Below are positions 1 through 8,140 of a DNA stretch of 25,287 nucleotides, piece by piece. Both the position numbers and the translations under genes were made by a program. Every line of letters starts with the position of its first letter. Position 1 is the stretch's first letter. The stretch comes from CAYVUV01 sp964455095 (GTDB lineage Bacteria > Desulfobacterota > Binatia > HRBIN30 > CADEER01). Below the pieces are notes generated by a model. It worked only from the letters and a program-made list of their open reading frames with translations. It had not been told where the DNA came from and made no database searches. The DNA lies in contig CAYVUV010000108.1 in NCBI GenBank assembly GCA_964455095.1, positions 1-25,287 of the forward strand, written 5' to 3'.

Positions 1-1059
1 GTACTGGTATTTGCTCTTCAGCTTCATGCCGAGCAGGCGCAGCGTGCCGACGACGTACTCGGCCGGCCACTTGATCGACTTGCGCGTCCCGGCCCCGGGA
101 GGGGCCATCGACTCGTAGAAGCGATCGTCGACGAAGATGGCGCGCAGCAGCGGTGTGATCTCGAAGTTGCTCCCGAAGCCGGATGCCGCGACGACGTCGT
201 CGACGAACGACTGATCCGGATCGGGGTGGGCGAAATAGGTGATCAGCCGGCGCGCGATGTAGCGGGCGACGGTGTTGTACGCGTTGCCGGCGCCGTGGCG
301 GTGTTGGAAGATGATGTCGACCACGGTGTCGATCTCCGGCTCACCCTCGCCGTTGATCGTGTAGTCCTGCCCATTGACGTTGTTGAAGCCGCCGCGGTTC
401 TTGAAGATCACCTTGAAGCCGCGCGAGTAGGGCGGGTCCTTGTAGTCGTCGTAGTAATCGTGCCGGTTCTCGTTGAGGTACGCTTCGCCGTTGTCATAGC
501 GCCAGCCGGTGAAGGCGCGGGCGATCTGGACGATATCCTCCTGCTCGTAGTTGACCTCCCCGTCGGGATCGCGCACGCCGAGCGCGAACAGCTCCTGCAG
601 CTCGCGGGCGTAGTTCTCGTTCGGCTGGTACTTGCTGTTGCGCACGGTGTCGAGGAACTCCATCATCGCCGGGTTCTTGTTGATCGCTTTGACAAAGGTC
701 TTGAAGTTGCCCTTGCAGTTCAGGCGAATGAGCCGGTTCTGCTCGGCCATCTGCTTCACGTCGCCGACCGTCTGGTAGTTGGTGGCGAAGTGGTCGTGCC
801 AGAACAGCACCAGCTTCTCTTGCAGCTGGAGCGGGGTCTTGATCATGTACTTGATCCACTTGTCGTGGATGTTCTCGATGTAGCGGCCGCCGGGCTTGAA
901 CTTGTTCGGCGTGAAGTCGAGCAGCCGGTCGGCCGCCTGGCCGCGGGTCTCGCCGCTGGCGAGAATGTCCTGCACCGCGTCGGGATTGGCTCCGAATCCG
1001 GTCCGCCGCAACAAATGACGGGCTGCGGCCGCGTCTAGCGTGGTGTTTTGGTCGCCCAT
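1..1059 (-). CDS. DUF1800 family protein (C-terminus beyond window)
   Basis: The reading frame is open from an ATG at 1059 to the window edge, giving 353 residues with no stop, so the C-terminal part lies outside. Family hallmarks are visible: RHLLRRTGFG near residues 14-23, LVLFWHDHF near 83-91, ENYARELQELFALG near 148-161, and an ARAFTGW segment near 180-186. DUF1800 proteins are large, function is unknown, and they are often encoded beside DUF1501 proteins, which might follow past the window edge. No signal peptide is seen at this start. A GGGAGGA ribosome site lies 10 nt upstream of the ATG. The gene follows the cytochrome-like gene by 26 nt on the same strand, so the two are probably one transcript. 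The family call is firm; the biochemical role is unknown. Confidence 0.88.
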   Translation of the reverse strand, partial: MGDQNTTLDAAAARHLLRRTGFGANPDAVQDILASGETRGQAADRLLDFTPNKFKPGGRYIENIHDKWIKYMIKTPLQLQEKLVLFWHDHFATNYQTVGDVKQMAEQNRLIRLNCKGNFKTFVKAINKNPAMMEFLDTVRNSKYQPNENYARELQELFALGVRDPDGEVNYEQEDIVQIARAFTGWRYDNGEAYLNENRHDYYDDYKDPPYSRGFKVIFKNRGGFNNVNGQDYTINGEGEPEIDTVVDIIFQHRHGAGNAYNTVARYIARRLITYFAHPDPDQSFVDDVVAASGFGSNFEITPLLRAIFVDDRFYESMAPPGAGTRKSIKWPAEYVVGTLRLLGMKLKSKYQY

Positions 1060-1085
1060 GCGCGTGCTGTCCTCCCGCTAACGGT

Positions 1086-2063
1086 TCAATCGGTGCCCGG
1101 CACCCAGGTGTAATCCGCATTCGGAGCGCCGGCCTCGATCCACAGCCGGATGATCTCGCGCAGCGTCTTGTGCAGCTGCGGTCGCCCGAGCGGCATCCGC
1201 CCGCCATAGTTGAAATCGGGCAGGTCGCCCGTGATCTTGTGGTAGATGAAACTGGTGCTCGGATCGCCACTGACGTTCTGCACCACGTCCATCCGCTTCC
1301 ATCCGGCACCGGCAGCGAAGAAGTTGCTCGGCGTCTGGTTGAGCAGATTGCCGTAGGACGCGCCGGTCTCGAGCAGCAGACCGCCCGTCTGCGCCTGCGA
1401 GTCGTGGCAACCGCTCACAGCACAGCTCTGATTGAAGATCTGCTTCTGTATGCGATCGAACGTCCCCAGGAACAGTACGTGCGTATCGCAGCCGTTGGCC
1501 GCGGCGGGCTCGCAGGTCAGCTTCATCACGTCGCGATCGGTGACGACCGTTCCGGACATCAGCGTCGAGCGCGACGTCAGCTTGAGCTTCTTGCTGGCTT
1601 TGCCGCACTTACCGCCGAGCGGGCCTTTGATGCGCACCTGGACGATCGTGGAGTTGGTGCAATCGTCGCTGGCGATCGTGGGCAAGGTGAGGTCGGTGTC
1701 GACGCGGTTCTGCACCGCCTGGAAATCCGGGTCGAACTTGGGATCGTTCGAGTTGTCCTCGGCGTGGTCGACCGTGATGTCCTGGACGCCGTTGAGCGTG
1801 CACGCGCCGCTGTAGGTACTGTTGGCGCAGACGGCGATGCGGAAGTCGCACACGCCGTTGACGACGCCGTCGTCGTCGCAGTTCGTGTCGCCATCTTCGC
1901 AGCGCACATGGCGCGGGTTGGTGACCGGGAAGTTGACGGGGGCATCGAGCGCCACCAGGCAGTCCTTGCTGGCCGAGCCGCCGCCGCCGACCACCGTCGC
2001 GTGTGCCGGGCATCCGAGCACCAGCAGCGCAGCGGCGACCATGAGTCGTCCGGCCAGGGTCAT
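1086..2063 (-). CDS. Secreted c-type-cytochrome-like protein
   Basis: The product is 325 residues. The start at 2063 is preferred over a longer frame because GGAGGT sits 4 nt before it and a signal peptide follows at once (hydrophobic residues 8-17, then GC at 17-18 and AHA at 21-23, so either a lipoprotein or a type I signal). The C-terminal third carries CAVSGCH at residues 214-220, a CX4CH heme-c attachment motif, and GGRMPLG around Met290, a plausible axial methionine. This layout resembles the small heme domains often found near DUF1800/DUF1501 genes. The middle region is Cys-rich, with an acidic DGD...DDD stretch near 57-65 that could bind calcium. It lies just upstream of the DUF1800 gene and probably heads that operon. 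Electron transfer is inferred; the partner is unknown. Confidence 0.72.
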   Translation of the reverse strand: MTLAGRLMVAAALLVLGCPAHATVVGGGGSASKDCLVALDAPVNFPVTNPRHVRCEDGDTNCDDDGVVNGVCDFRIAVCANSTYSGACTLNGVQDITVDHAEDNSNDPKFDPDFQAVQNRVDTDLTLPTIASDDCTNSTIVQVRIKGPLGGKCGKASKKLKLTSRSTLMSGTVVTDRDVMKLTCEPAAANGCDTHVLFLGTFDRIQKQIFNQSCAVSGCHDSQAQTGGLLLETGASYGNLLNQTPSNFFAAGAGWKRMDVVQNVSGDPSTSFIYHKITGDLPDFNYGGRMPLGRPQLHKTLREIIRLWIEAGAPNADYTWVPGTD

Positions 2064-2170
2064 ATGCACCTCCACGCCCATTGCGGCACTCCCCTGGCCC
2101 CCCTGCACCCCTCAACTCCTACCGGCGGGCCAGCGTTGCGTCTAGACATCAATACGTGTGTGAGCTTGGC

Positions 2171-2200
2171 GTTATAAGGTCTGCGCAGCGACCCGGTCAA
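2171..2200 (-). promoter_or_regulatory. Sigma70-type promoter for the cytochrome-like/DUF1800 operon
   Basis: On the minus strand, TTGACC (2200-2195) and TATAAC (2176-2171) are separated by 18 nt (17 if TTATAA is taken as the -10). Transcription would begin near 2164 and leave about 100 nt of leader before the ATG at 2063. Confidence 0.6.
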
Positions 2201-2421
2201 GGCGAAATCCGCACCGCGCGGTGATCCGAGGGACGTCATCTTCATTTCCATGGGCTCTGGCCAAGCCGGCCGGCCGTGCGGAAGCAAAGCCCGGTCCGCC
2301 GCGAAGCCGCCGTCGCACGGGCTCGAGCCATGTCCGTCGAGGGGCACAGAGGGCACGCCACGCCATCGCAGTGGCGATATGTCGACGCCGTCGCTATGGG
2401 AGAGCGACGAGGGAGGTGGCC
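2201..2421. other. Non-coding stretch upstream of the crotonase gene
   Basis: No convincing gene is seen here. The only structure is a 6-bp hairpin (GTCGCT 2390-2395 with AGCGAC 2404-2409) lying directly before the ribosome site GGAGG of the crotonase gene. Its spacing could influence translation, but a stem this short may be chance in GC-rich DNA. No clear plus-strand promoter was recognised. Confidence 0.4.
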
Positions 2422-3198
<777 letters not shown>

Positions 3199-3218
3199 TT
3201 CGACAGAAGCCTGAAGGC

Positions 3219-3290
3219 CACGGATGCACACGGATGGACGCGGATGGGGAGCAGAGGGACCCCATCCGTGTCCATCCGTGTGCATCCGCG
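3219..3290. repeat. Long inverted repeat between convergent genes
   Basis: Arms of 31 bp (3219-3249 and 3260-3290) match at 29 positions and enclose a 10-nt loop. Each arm is built from the recurring core CGGATGCACACGGATGG or its complement. The element sits between the ends of the crotonase and amidohydrolase genes, so the stem could stop transcription from both sides. No strong T-run follows. Similar palindromes recur between genes in many environmental genomes (from memory, not searched). Confidence 0.85.
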
Positions 3291-3310
3291 GTTCTCTTGT
3301 CGGTTCGAAG

Positions 3311-4771
3311 TCAGCCGGCCCCAAGGGCGTGCCGTTCCAGCATCACGCCGTCTTTGATCACGGCGCGAATGCGCGCCAGCGCGCCGAGGTCGAGCGTCGG
3401 CGAGCCGTCGACCAACAAGAGGTCGGCGCGCTTGCCCGCCGCGACGATGCCGAAATCCGGATCGGGTCGGGCGGCGAGGAAGCGCGCCGCGTCGAGCGTC
3501 GCGGCGCGAATCGCCTCGGCGGGGGTCAGGCCCGCTTCCGTCAGCAGCTCCAGCTCGCGGTGCAGCCCGGCGCCGGGAAAGACGCCCATCTGCGTGTCGC
3601 TGCCGGCCAGGATGGTGACGCCGGCGGCGCGCAGGCGGCGCACGTTGTCGCGCCAGGCCTCGCGCTGCGCGCGCAAGTGCGCCAGGTAGGGCTGAAAGAA
3701 GTCCAGGCTGCCATCGGTCGGGACGTGATCGAACGCCTCCAGGACGTCGCGCGGCACGGTCTCGCGCTCGAGCGGCGTCGCGACGCGCGGCTGCTGCCCG
3801 AGCAACGCATAGCTCTCGAACACATTCATGGTCACGACCATCGGAATGCCGTAGGCCGCCAGCGGCGCGATGCGGTCGTCGGGGATGCGTTCCTTGTATA
3901 CGCCGTGCATCCACGCCGCGACGCCCGCCTCGGCGGCGTCGACGGCATCGGCGAGCGAGCCAATGTGGGCGACGGTGCGAACCTTGCGCGCCCGGGCTTC
4001 CTCGACGGCGGCGCGGATGACGTCGAGTTGCAGGCGCGGCACGTCGTCGGGAATGCGGTCGACCGACAGCTTGATCACGTCGGCGCCCAACCCCACCACT
4101 TCTGCCACCGCGGCGCGCGCCGCCTCGGGCGTGTCGACCTGGCGCGTCACGCGCGGCACGATGTACCAGCGGATCCACCACGGAGCGAGCCGCTCGAGCA
4201 ACGCCACGGGGTGCCCGCCAGTGGCGGTGAACATCGGTCCGGCGGCGAAGATGTGCGGGCCGAGCAGGTCGCCGTGCGCGACCGCGGCGCGGCGTTTGAA
4301 CGCCTCGCTGGCGCTGTCGGCCGGGTCGAGGAGCGTGGTCACGCCGCAGTACAGGTAGGCCCGCATGTTGGCATCGGGATCGGGAAACGACCGCTTCCAC
4401 GGCGGCGACGAGCCGTTGCCGATATGGCCGTGCATGTCGATCAAACCCGGCAACAGCGTCGCACCGGCGCCGGATATCATCTGCGTGCCCGCCGGCGGCG
4501 CCGTCTCGCCCACCGCGGCCACCGCCGCGATGCGGTCGCCGATGACCAGCACCTCGCGGTTCGACGTGATCACGCCTGTCTCCACCTCGAGCACCGAGAC
4601 GTCTTGAATCAACAACGCCGGCGGCACACTCGCCGGCCGCCGCACCAGCTCCGGCCCGCCGCTGCACGACGCGAGCGCCAGCGCGCACACTGTGAGAAGT
4701 ACCGCCCGCACGCCCCGACGTCGCGCTCTGTCGGCCGCGGCAACCATTCGAGTCAGCATGGGCGCGATCAT
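3311..4771 (-). CDS. Amidohydrolase-family lipoprotein (imidazolonepropionase-like)
   Basis: The product is up to 486 residues. It starts with an Arg-rich n-region, a hydrophobic stretch and the lipobox LASC at residues 33-36, so it is a probable lipoprotein acting outside the cytoplasm. The metal-site pattern of the amidohydrolase superfamily is complete: GLIDMHGHI with His114 and His116, the likely carboxylated lysine Lys234 (DVIKLSVD), His269 (VAHIGS), His289 (WMHGV) and Asp392 (AGSDTQMG). The flanking beta-sandwich strands occur at both ends. The family includes hydrolases of cyclic amides, peptides and related amides; the substrate cannot be read from sequence. ATGs at 4756 and 4747 are alternative starts, since no strong ribosome site marks 4771. 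It follows the Uma2 gene by 82 nt on the same strand. Confidence 0.86.
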   Translation of the reverse strand: MIAPMLTRMVAAADRARRRGVRAVLLTVCALALASCSGGPELVRRPASVPPALLIQDVSVLEVETGVITSNREVLVIGDRIAAVAAVGETAPPAGTQMISGAGATLLPGLIDMHGHIGNGSSPPWKRSFPDPDANMRAYLYCGVTTLLDPADSASEAFKRRAAVAHGDLLGPHIFAAGPMFTATGGHPVALLERLAPWWIRWYIVPRVTRQVDTPEAARAAVAEVVGLGADVIKLSVDRIPDDVPRLQLDVIRAAVEEARARKVRTVAHIGSLADAVDAAEAGVAAWMHGVYKERIPDDRIAPLAAYGIPMVVTMNVFESYALLGQQPRVATPLERETVPRDVLEAFDHVPTDGSLDFFQPYLAHLRAQREAWRDNVRRLRAAGVTILAGSDTQMGVFPGAGLHRELELLTEAGLTPAEAIRAATLDAARFLAARPDPDFGIVAAGKRADLLLVDGSPTLDLGALARIRAVIKDGVMLERHALGAG

Positions 4772-4853
4772 GTCACAGTGCGTCCGCGGCCGTCGAACCC
4801 CCTCCTCTACCTCAACTTCAACGGACTTTTCCGCTCGCCCCGAAGCGCTCCGC

Positions 4854-5423
4854 CTACGGTTCCAACCACCAGCGGGTGAGATCGAGCTCGACCGCCTCGA
4901 ACGGCTCTGCCCGCACGCGTTCGTCGCCGCCGTGGGTGCTGGCCACCACCCAGCGACCGGTCTCGAGGCGGTACACCTCCAGCGTCTTGAGAATCGGGTC
5001 GACGATCCACAGGTGGGCCACGCCCTCGCGGCCGTAGATCGGCATCTTGCGCCGCCGATCGATGATACCGGTCTTGGGCGACACGACCTCGCAAGCCCAA
5101 TCCGGTGCCTGCTCGAAGAACGCGACGTCCGGCATGCGCGGCATGCGTTCGCGGCGCCACCCAGCCAGGTCTGGAACGATCACGTCGGGACCGAGGTGTA
5201 GCTCGGGTTCGACCAGCATCCACCAGCCGCCCGGCCCAGCCGGATCTCCGGGTGAGCGATCAAACGGGCCGCCGAGGTCGCCCACCATGACCCACGTCGC
5301 GCGCGCATGGGGCGACGCCGGGCGCGGCGAGGTGAACAACTCACCACCGAGAATCTCGGCGACCACGTGCTCGGGTGCGTTGCGCACGTCCTCGTAGGTC
5401 GCGCGCCGCCGGGCAGGCTCCAT
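4854..5423 (-). CDS. Uma2 family (DUF820) putative endonuclease
   Basis: The product is 189 residues, typical of this family. Motifs fit the PD-(D/E)XK nuclease fold of Uma2 proteins: LGPDVIVPDLAGW with Asp85, DWACEVVSPKT with Glu112 and Lys117, then IDRRRKMPIYGREGVAHLWIVDP at 120-142, the most conserved block. The N-terminal LLGGEL-like motif appears as ILGGELF. These proteins often occur in many copies per genome with no known substrate; no methyltransferase or other restriction gene is nearby. The ATG at 5423 was chosen because the protein there begins directly with the family N-terminus; GAGG lies 4 nt upstream. It sits 54 nt after the lactonase-like gene. Confidence 0.85.
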   Translation of the reverse strand: MEPARRRATYEDVRNAPEHVVAEILGGELFTSPRPASPHARATWVMVGDLGGPFDRSPGDPAGPGGWWMLVEPELHLGPDVIVPDLAGWRRERMPRMPDVAFFEQAPDWACEVVSPKTGIIDRRRKMPIYGREGVAHLWIVDPILKTLEVYRLETGRWVVASTHGGDERVRAEPFEAVELDLTRWWLEP

Positions 5424-5477
5424 AGGGCCTCGTCTAGCACGACCCACCGGGACCCTCCAGCACGCTAGACCCACGCT

Positions 5478-6245
5478 TCACTCGATCGGCAGCGGCGCCG
5501 GCGGCAGCGTCGCCCAGAACTCCGGATCGTGGCCATAGAAAATGCGCGCGCCGGCGACCTGCAAAGCGCGCAGGCGGTGGAGTGAGGCGCGCATGGCGTC
5601 GGGGTCGGAGACGATCGGCGGCAGGTGGAGCTCGTCCAAGGTGCGGCGCAGGTAGCAGGCGTCGGCGGCGAGGACGACCGGGCCGCTGGCGAGCTCCACG
5701 CGCAGCGATTGGTGGCCGGGCGTGTGGCCCGGGGTGGGGATGCAGACGACGCGGCCGTCGCCGAACAGATCGTGCTCGCCGTCCATGGCGAGGACGTCGT
5801 GGCCGAGGTCGTAGTCGCGCGGGTCGTAGGCGTTGCGCCGGATCTGTTCCGCGCTGTGCCCCGCCGTCCACTCCGCCCGCTGCACGACCAGCTGCGCATT
5901 GGGAATCGCTGCATTGCCACCACTGTGGTCGAAGTGCAGGTGCGAGTTGATGAGATAGCGCACGCGCGCCGCGTCGACGCCGAGCACGGAGAGGCGGGCC
6001 GCGACGCCCTGGTCGGGTGCGAAGTCGGCGGTGAAGAAACTCGACGCCAGGCCCAGCCGGGCGACCGGATCAGCTGCGACATCGACGTGCAGGCCGGAAT
6101 CGAACAGCACCAGTCCATCCGGATGCTCGATCAGAAACGCCGGCACCGGAACACGCAGAGTCCCCTCCACGCCTTCGAGAAACATCCCGGTCGCCGCGGT
6201 CAGCCAGCCGCAGGTCATGGCGAACAAACGCATCGGCTCATCCAT
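5478..6245 (-). CDS. Metallo-beta-lactamase-fold hydrolase, N-acyl-homoserine-lactonase-like
   Basis: The product is 255 residues, the size of AiiA/AttM-type lactonases. The zinc motif is HLHFDH at residues 102-107, followed by GGN; further ligands are probably His178 (TPGHTPGH), Asp195 (AADACY) and His239 (FYGHDPEFW). The N-terminal DGLVLFDSGLH block also suits the lactonase-like branch. Lactone hydrolysis, possibly quorum quenching, is plausible but not shown; other ester or lactone substrates are equally possible. Its start overlaps the end of the alcohol dehydrogenase gene by 8 nt, so translation is probably coupled. An ATG at 6233, after that stop, is the alternative start. It is the last gene of the trio that begins with the sirtuin. 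Confidence 0.83.
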   Translation of the reverse strand: MDEPMRLFAMTCGWLTAATGMFLEGVEGTLRVPVPAFLIEHPDGLVLFDSGLHVDVAADPVARLGLASSFFTADFAPDQGVAARLSVLGVDAARVRYLINSHLHFDHSGGNAAIPNAQLVVQRAEWTAGHSAEQIRRNAYDPRDYDLGHDVLAMDGEHDLFGDGRVVCIPTPGHTPGHQSLRVELASGPVVLAADACYLRRTLDELHLPPIVSDPDAMRASLHRLRALQVAGARIFYGHDPEFWATLPPAPLPIE

Positions 6246-7188
6246 TCTCGATCACCACCTTCAGCACGCCCGGTCGCGCGGCGTCGCGCAAGGCTTCCGC
6301 CGCATCGCGCAGGGGGCGGCGCAGCGCGATGAGCGAGCGCACATCGACGCTGCCGTTCTCGAGCGCGCGCACGGCCGGGGCGAAGCTGCCGCAGCGCGAG
6401 CCGACGACGGTGATCTCGTTGATCACCAGCGGCGCCAGGTCGAGCGGCGCCGGATCGGCCACGGTGCTCTTCAGCACCAGCGTGCCGCGCGGGCGCGTCG
6501 CCGCCACGGCGCGCACAAACCCAGCGGCCGTACCGGTCGCCTCGACGACCAGGTCCGCTGCGACCGGGTGCCAGGCGTCGCGATCGACTGTCTCGATGCC
6601 GCGCCGGGCCAGAATCGCCAACTTGTCGGCGTGCTTGCCGACGGCGAGGACTTGCGCACCGGCCTGGTGCAGCACCTGCGCGACGAGCAGGCCGAGCTTG
6701 CCGTCGCCGAGCACGGTCGCCCGCATGCCGGGCTGCACGTGCACTTGCTCGAGAATTTCGAACGCCGCCGCCAGCGGCTCGACGAACACCGCGGCGTCGT
6801 CGGGCACGGCGTCGGGCACGGCGTGCAGGTTGGCGAGCGGCACGGCAACGCGCTCGGCGAAGGCGCCGTCGGCACCGAGGATGCCCATCACGCGGCGGGT
6901 CGGGCAGTGCCGCCGCAACCCGCGCCGGCAGGTGTCGCACTGGCCGCAGCCGAAGTTGATCTCGCCGACGACGCGCCGGCCGCGCCAGTTCGCCGGCCCG
7001 TCCTCGACCGTGCCGACGAACTCGTGGCCGAGCACGCCGCGAAATCCCATGTAGCCTTTGACCAGCTCGAGGTCGGTGTTACACACGCCGGCCAGCGCGA
7101 CATGCACGACGGCCGTCTCCGCATCCGCCGCCGGCTCGGAGCGCTCGCCGACGCGCGCGACGGTGCCGTCCCAGATCAGTGCGCGCAT
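6238..7188 (-). CDS. Zinc-binding medium-chain alcohol dehydrogenase
   Basis: The product is 316 residues, slightly shorter than classical zinc alcohol dehydrogenases. The catalytic zinc site is seen as Cys36 (GVCNTD), His55-Glu56 (LGHEFVG) and Glu137 (FVEPLAAA). The structural zinc lobe is present with Cys81, Cys84, Cys87 and Cys95. The nucleotide-binding turn is VLGDGKLGLL near 159-168. The substrate is unknown. The start at 7188 overlaps the stop of the sirtuin gene by 13 nt and its own stop overlaps the next gene by 8 nt, which shows a compact operon. A longer open frame continues upstream, but it is a shadow of the sirtuin gene; the MRALIWDG start matches the family N-terminus. Confidence 0.88.
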   Translation of the reverse strand: MRALIWDGTVARVGERSEPAADAETAVVHVALAGVCNTDLELVKGYMGFRGVLGHEFVGTVEDGPANWRGRRVVGEINFGCGQCDTCRRGLRRHCPTRRVMGILGADGAFAERVAVPLANLHAVPDAVPDDAAVFVEPLAAAFEILEQVHVQPGMRATVLGDGKLGLLVAQVLHQAGAQVLAVGKHADKLAILARRGIETVDRDAWHPVAADLVVEATGTAAGFVRAVAATRPRGTLVLKSTVADPAPLDLAPLVINEITVVGSRCGSFAPAVRALENGSVDVRSLIALRRPLRDAAEALRDAARPGVLKVVIENG

Positions 7189-7967
7189 GTCGCCAGCACC
7201 TGCGCGCACAGCGCCGGCAACACCTGCTCGACCGGCGCGTTGAGGCGATGGTCGGCGCCGTCGTCGAAAGGCGTCTCGGAGGCGGTGAGGATCGCCGTCG
7301 CCGCGCCGGCATCGCGCGCGACTGCGAACATCTGATTGATGGGGCCGACCACGAGTGACGTCCCGGCGGCGACGAACAAGTCGCACTCGGCCGCGGCGCG
7401 CAGGGCCCGCTCGAGATCGTCCGCGACCAGGCTCTGGCCGAACGAGATCGTCGCCGGCTTCCACGGTCCGCCGCAAGCGCAGCGCGGCACCGCCGTGCCC
7501 GCCTCCCACAGCGCCTGCGCCAGCGCGCGCGGCGCCCGCCGGTCGCACGCCATGCACGTGACGGCGGAATCGGTGCCGTGAATGTTGATCAGCCGCTCGA
7601 CCGGGAACCCGCTGCGCTCGTGCAGGCCGTCGACGTTCTGCGTCACCAGGAGCGACAGTCGCCCGGCCCGCGCCAGCGCCGCCAGCGCTTCGTGCGCCGG
7701 ATTGGGTACCGCGGCGGTGATCACCTGCCACGTCTCGCCTTTGTAGCGCCAGTACGTCTCGCGCGCGCTCTCGCGCGCCAGGAAATCGGGCAGCGGCACG
7801 GGCTGGTAGCGCGCCCACCGGCCGCCCGGCGAGCGGAAGTCGGGAATGCCGGAGGCGGTCGACAGCCCGGCACCGGTGAGCACCACGACGCGGCGCGCCG
7901 CGCGCCAACGCGCCGCCAGCGCGGCGACGCGATCGATGTTCACCGAGCGATCCATGCCGCGAGGCAT
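7176..7967 (-). CDS. Sirtuin, NAD-dependent protein deacylase
   Basis: The product is 263 residues. Sirtuin motifs appear in order: TGAGLSTASGIPDFRS at 31-46 (NAD binding), TQNVDGLHERSG at 109-120, catalytic His130 (NIHGT), zinc cysteines Cys138, Cys141, Cys163 and Cys165 (CxxC and CxC), and AAGTSLVVGP in the Rossmann part. It would remove acetyl or other acyl groups from lysines in cytoplasmic proteins while consuming NAD. It heads the sirtuin-dehydrogenase-lactonase operon. The first ATG is at 7967; the ATG at 7955 (MDRSVNIDRV) is an equally likely start because neither has a clear ribosome site. The family call is firm; acyl-chain preference cannot be judged. Confidence 0.92.
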   Translation of the reverse strand: MPRGMDRSVNIDRVAALAARWRAARRVVVLTGAGLSTASGIPDFRSPGGRWARYQPVPLPDFLARESARETYWRYKGETWQVITAAVPNPAHEALAALARAGRLSLLVTQNVDGLHERSGFPVERLINIHGTDSAVTCMACDRRAPRALAQALWEAGTAVPRCACGGPWKPATISFGQSLVADDLERALRAAAECDLFVAAGTSLVVGPINQMFAVARDAGAATAILTASETPFDDGADHRLNAPVEQVLPALCAQVLATCAH

Positions 7968-8012
7968 CGCAATCCGCGACCGGCGCTGTCAAGTCGGGCG
8001 CAGCGCCGTCGC

Positions 8013-8042
8013 TTGACAACTCGATCGCCGGTTAGTTACGTC
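8013..8042 (+). promoter_or_regulatory. Candidate promoter for the duplicated-domain lipoprotein
   Basis: A perfect -35 TTGACA at 8013-8018 is followed after 18 nt by a weak -10, TACGTC at 8037-8042. A second TTGACA on the minus strand (7992-7987) lies 20 nt away, pointing towards the sirtuin gene but without a recognisable -10. Confidence 0.4.
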
Positions 8043-8140
8043 ACTCGCGCGCCGATGGGGCGAGTGCGCGAGTCAGCAGGCTTGCGCGCTTGGGCGGCGC
8101 ATGTCAGGGGGCCAGGCTGGGAAGCTGGAAAGGAAGGGGC

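Noticed and set aside
7987..7992. Minus-strand TTGACA as a sirtuin promoter
   Set aside because: No -10-like sequence lies at the right distance; the hexamer that would be there falls at the start codon region.
7189..8019. Fusion of a long N-terminal extension with the alcohol dehydrogenase
   Set aside because: The extension is an out-of-frame reading of the sirtuin gene; the dehydrogenase begins normally at MRALIWDG.
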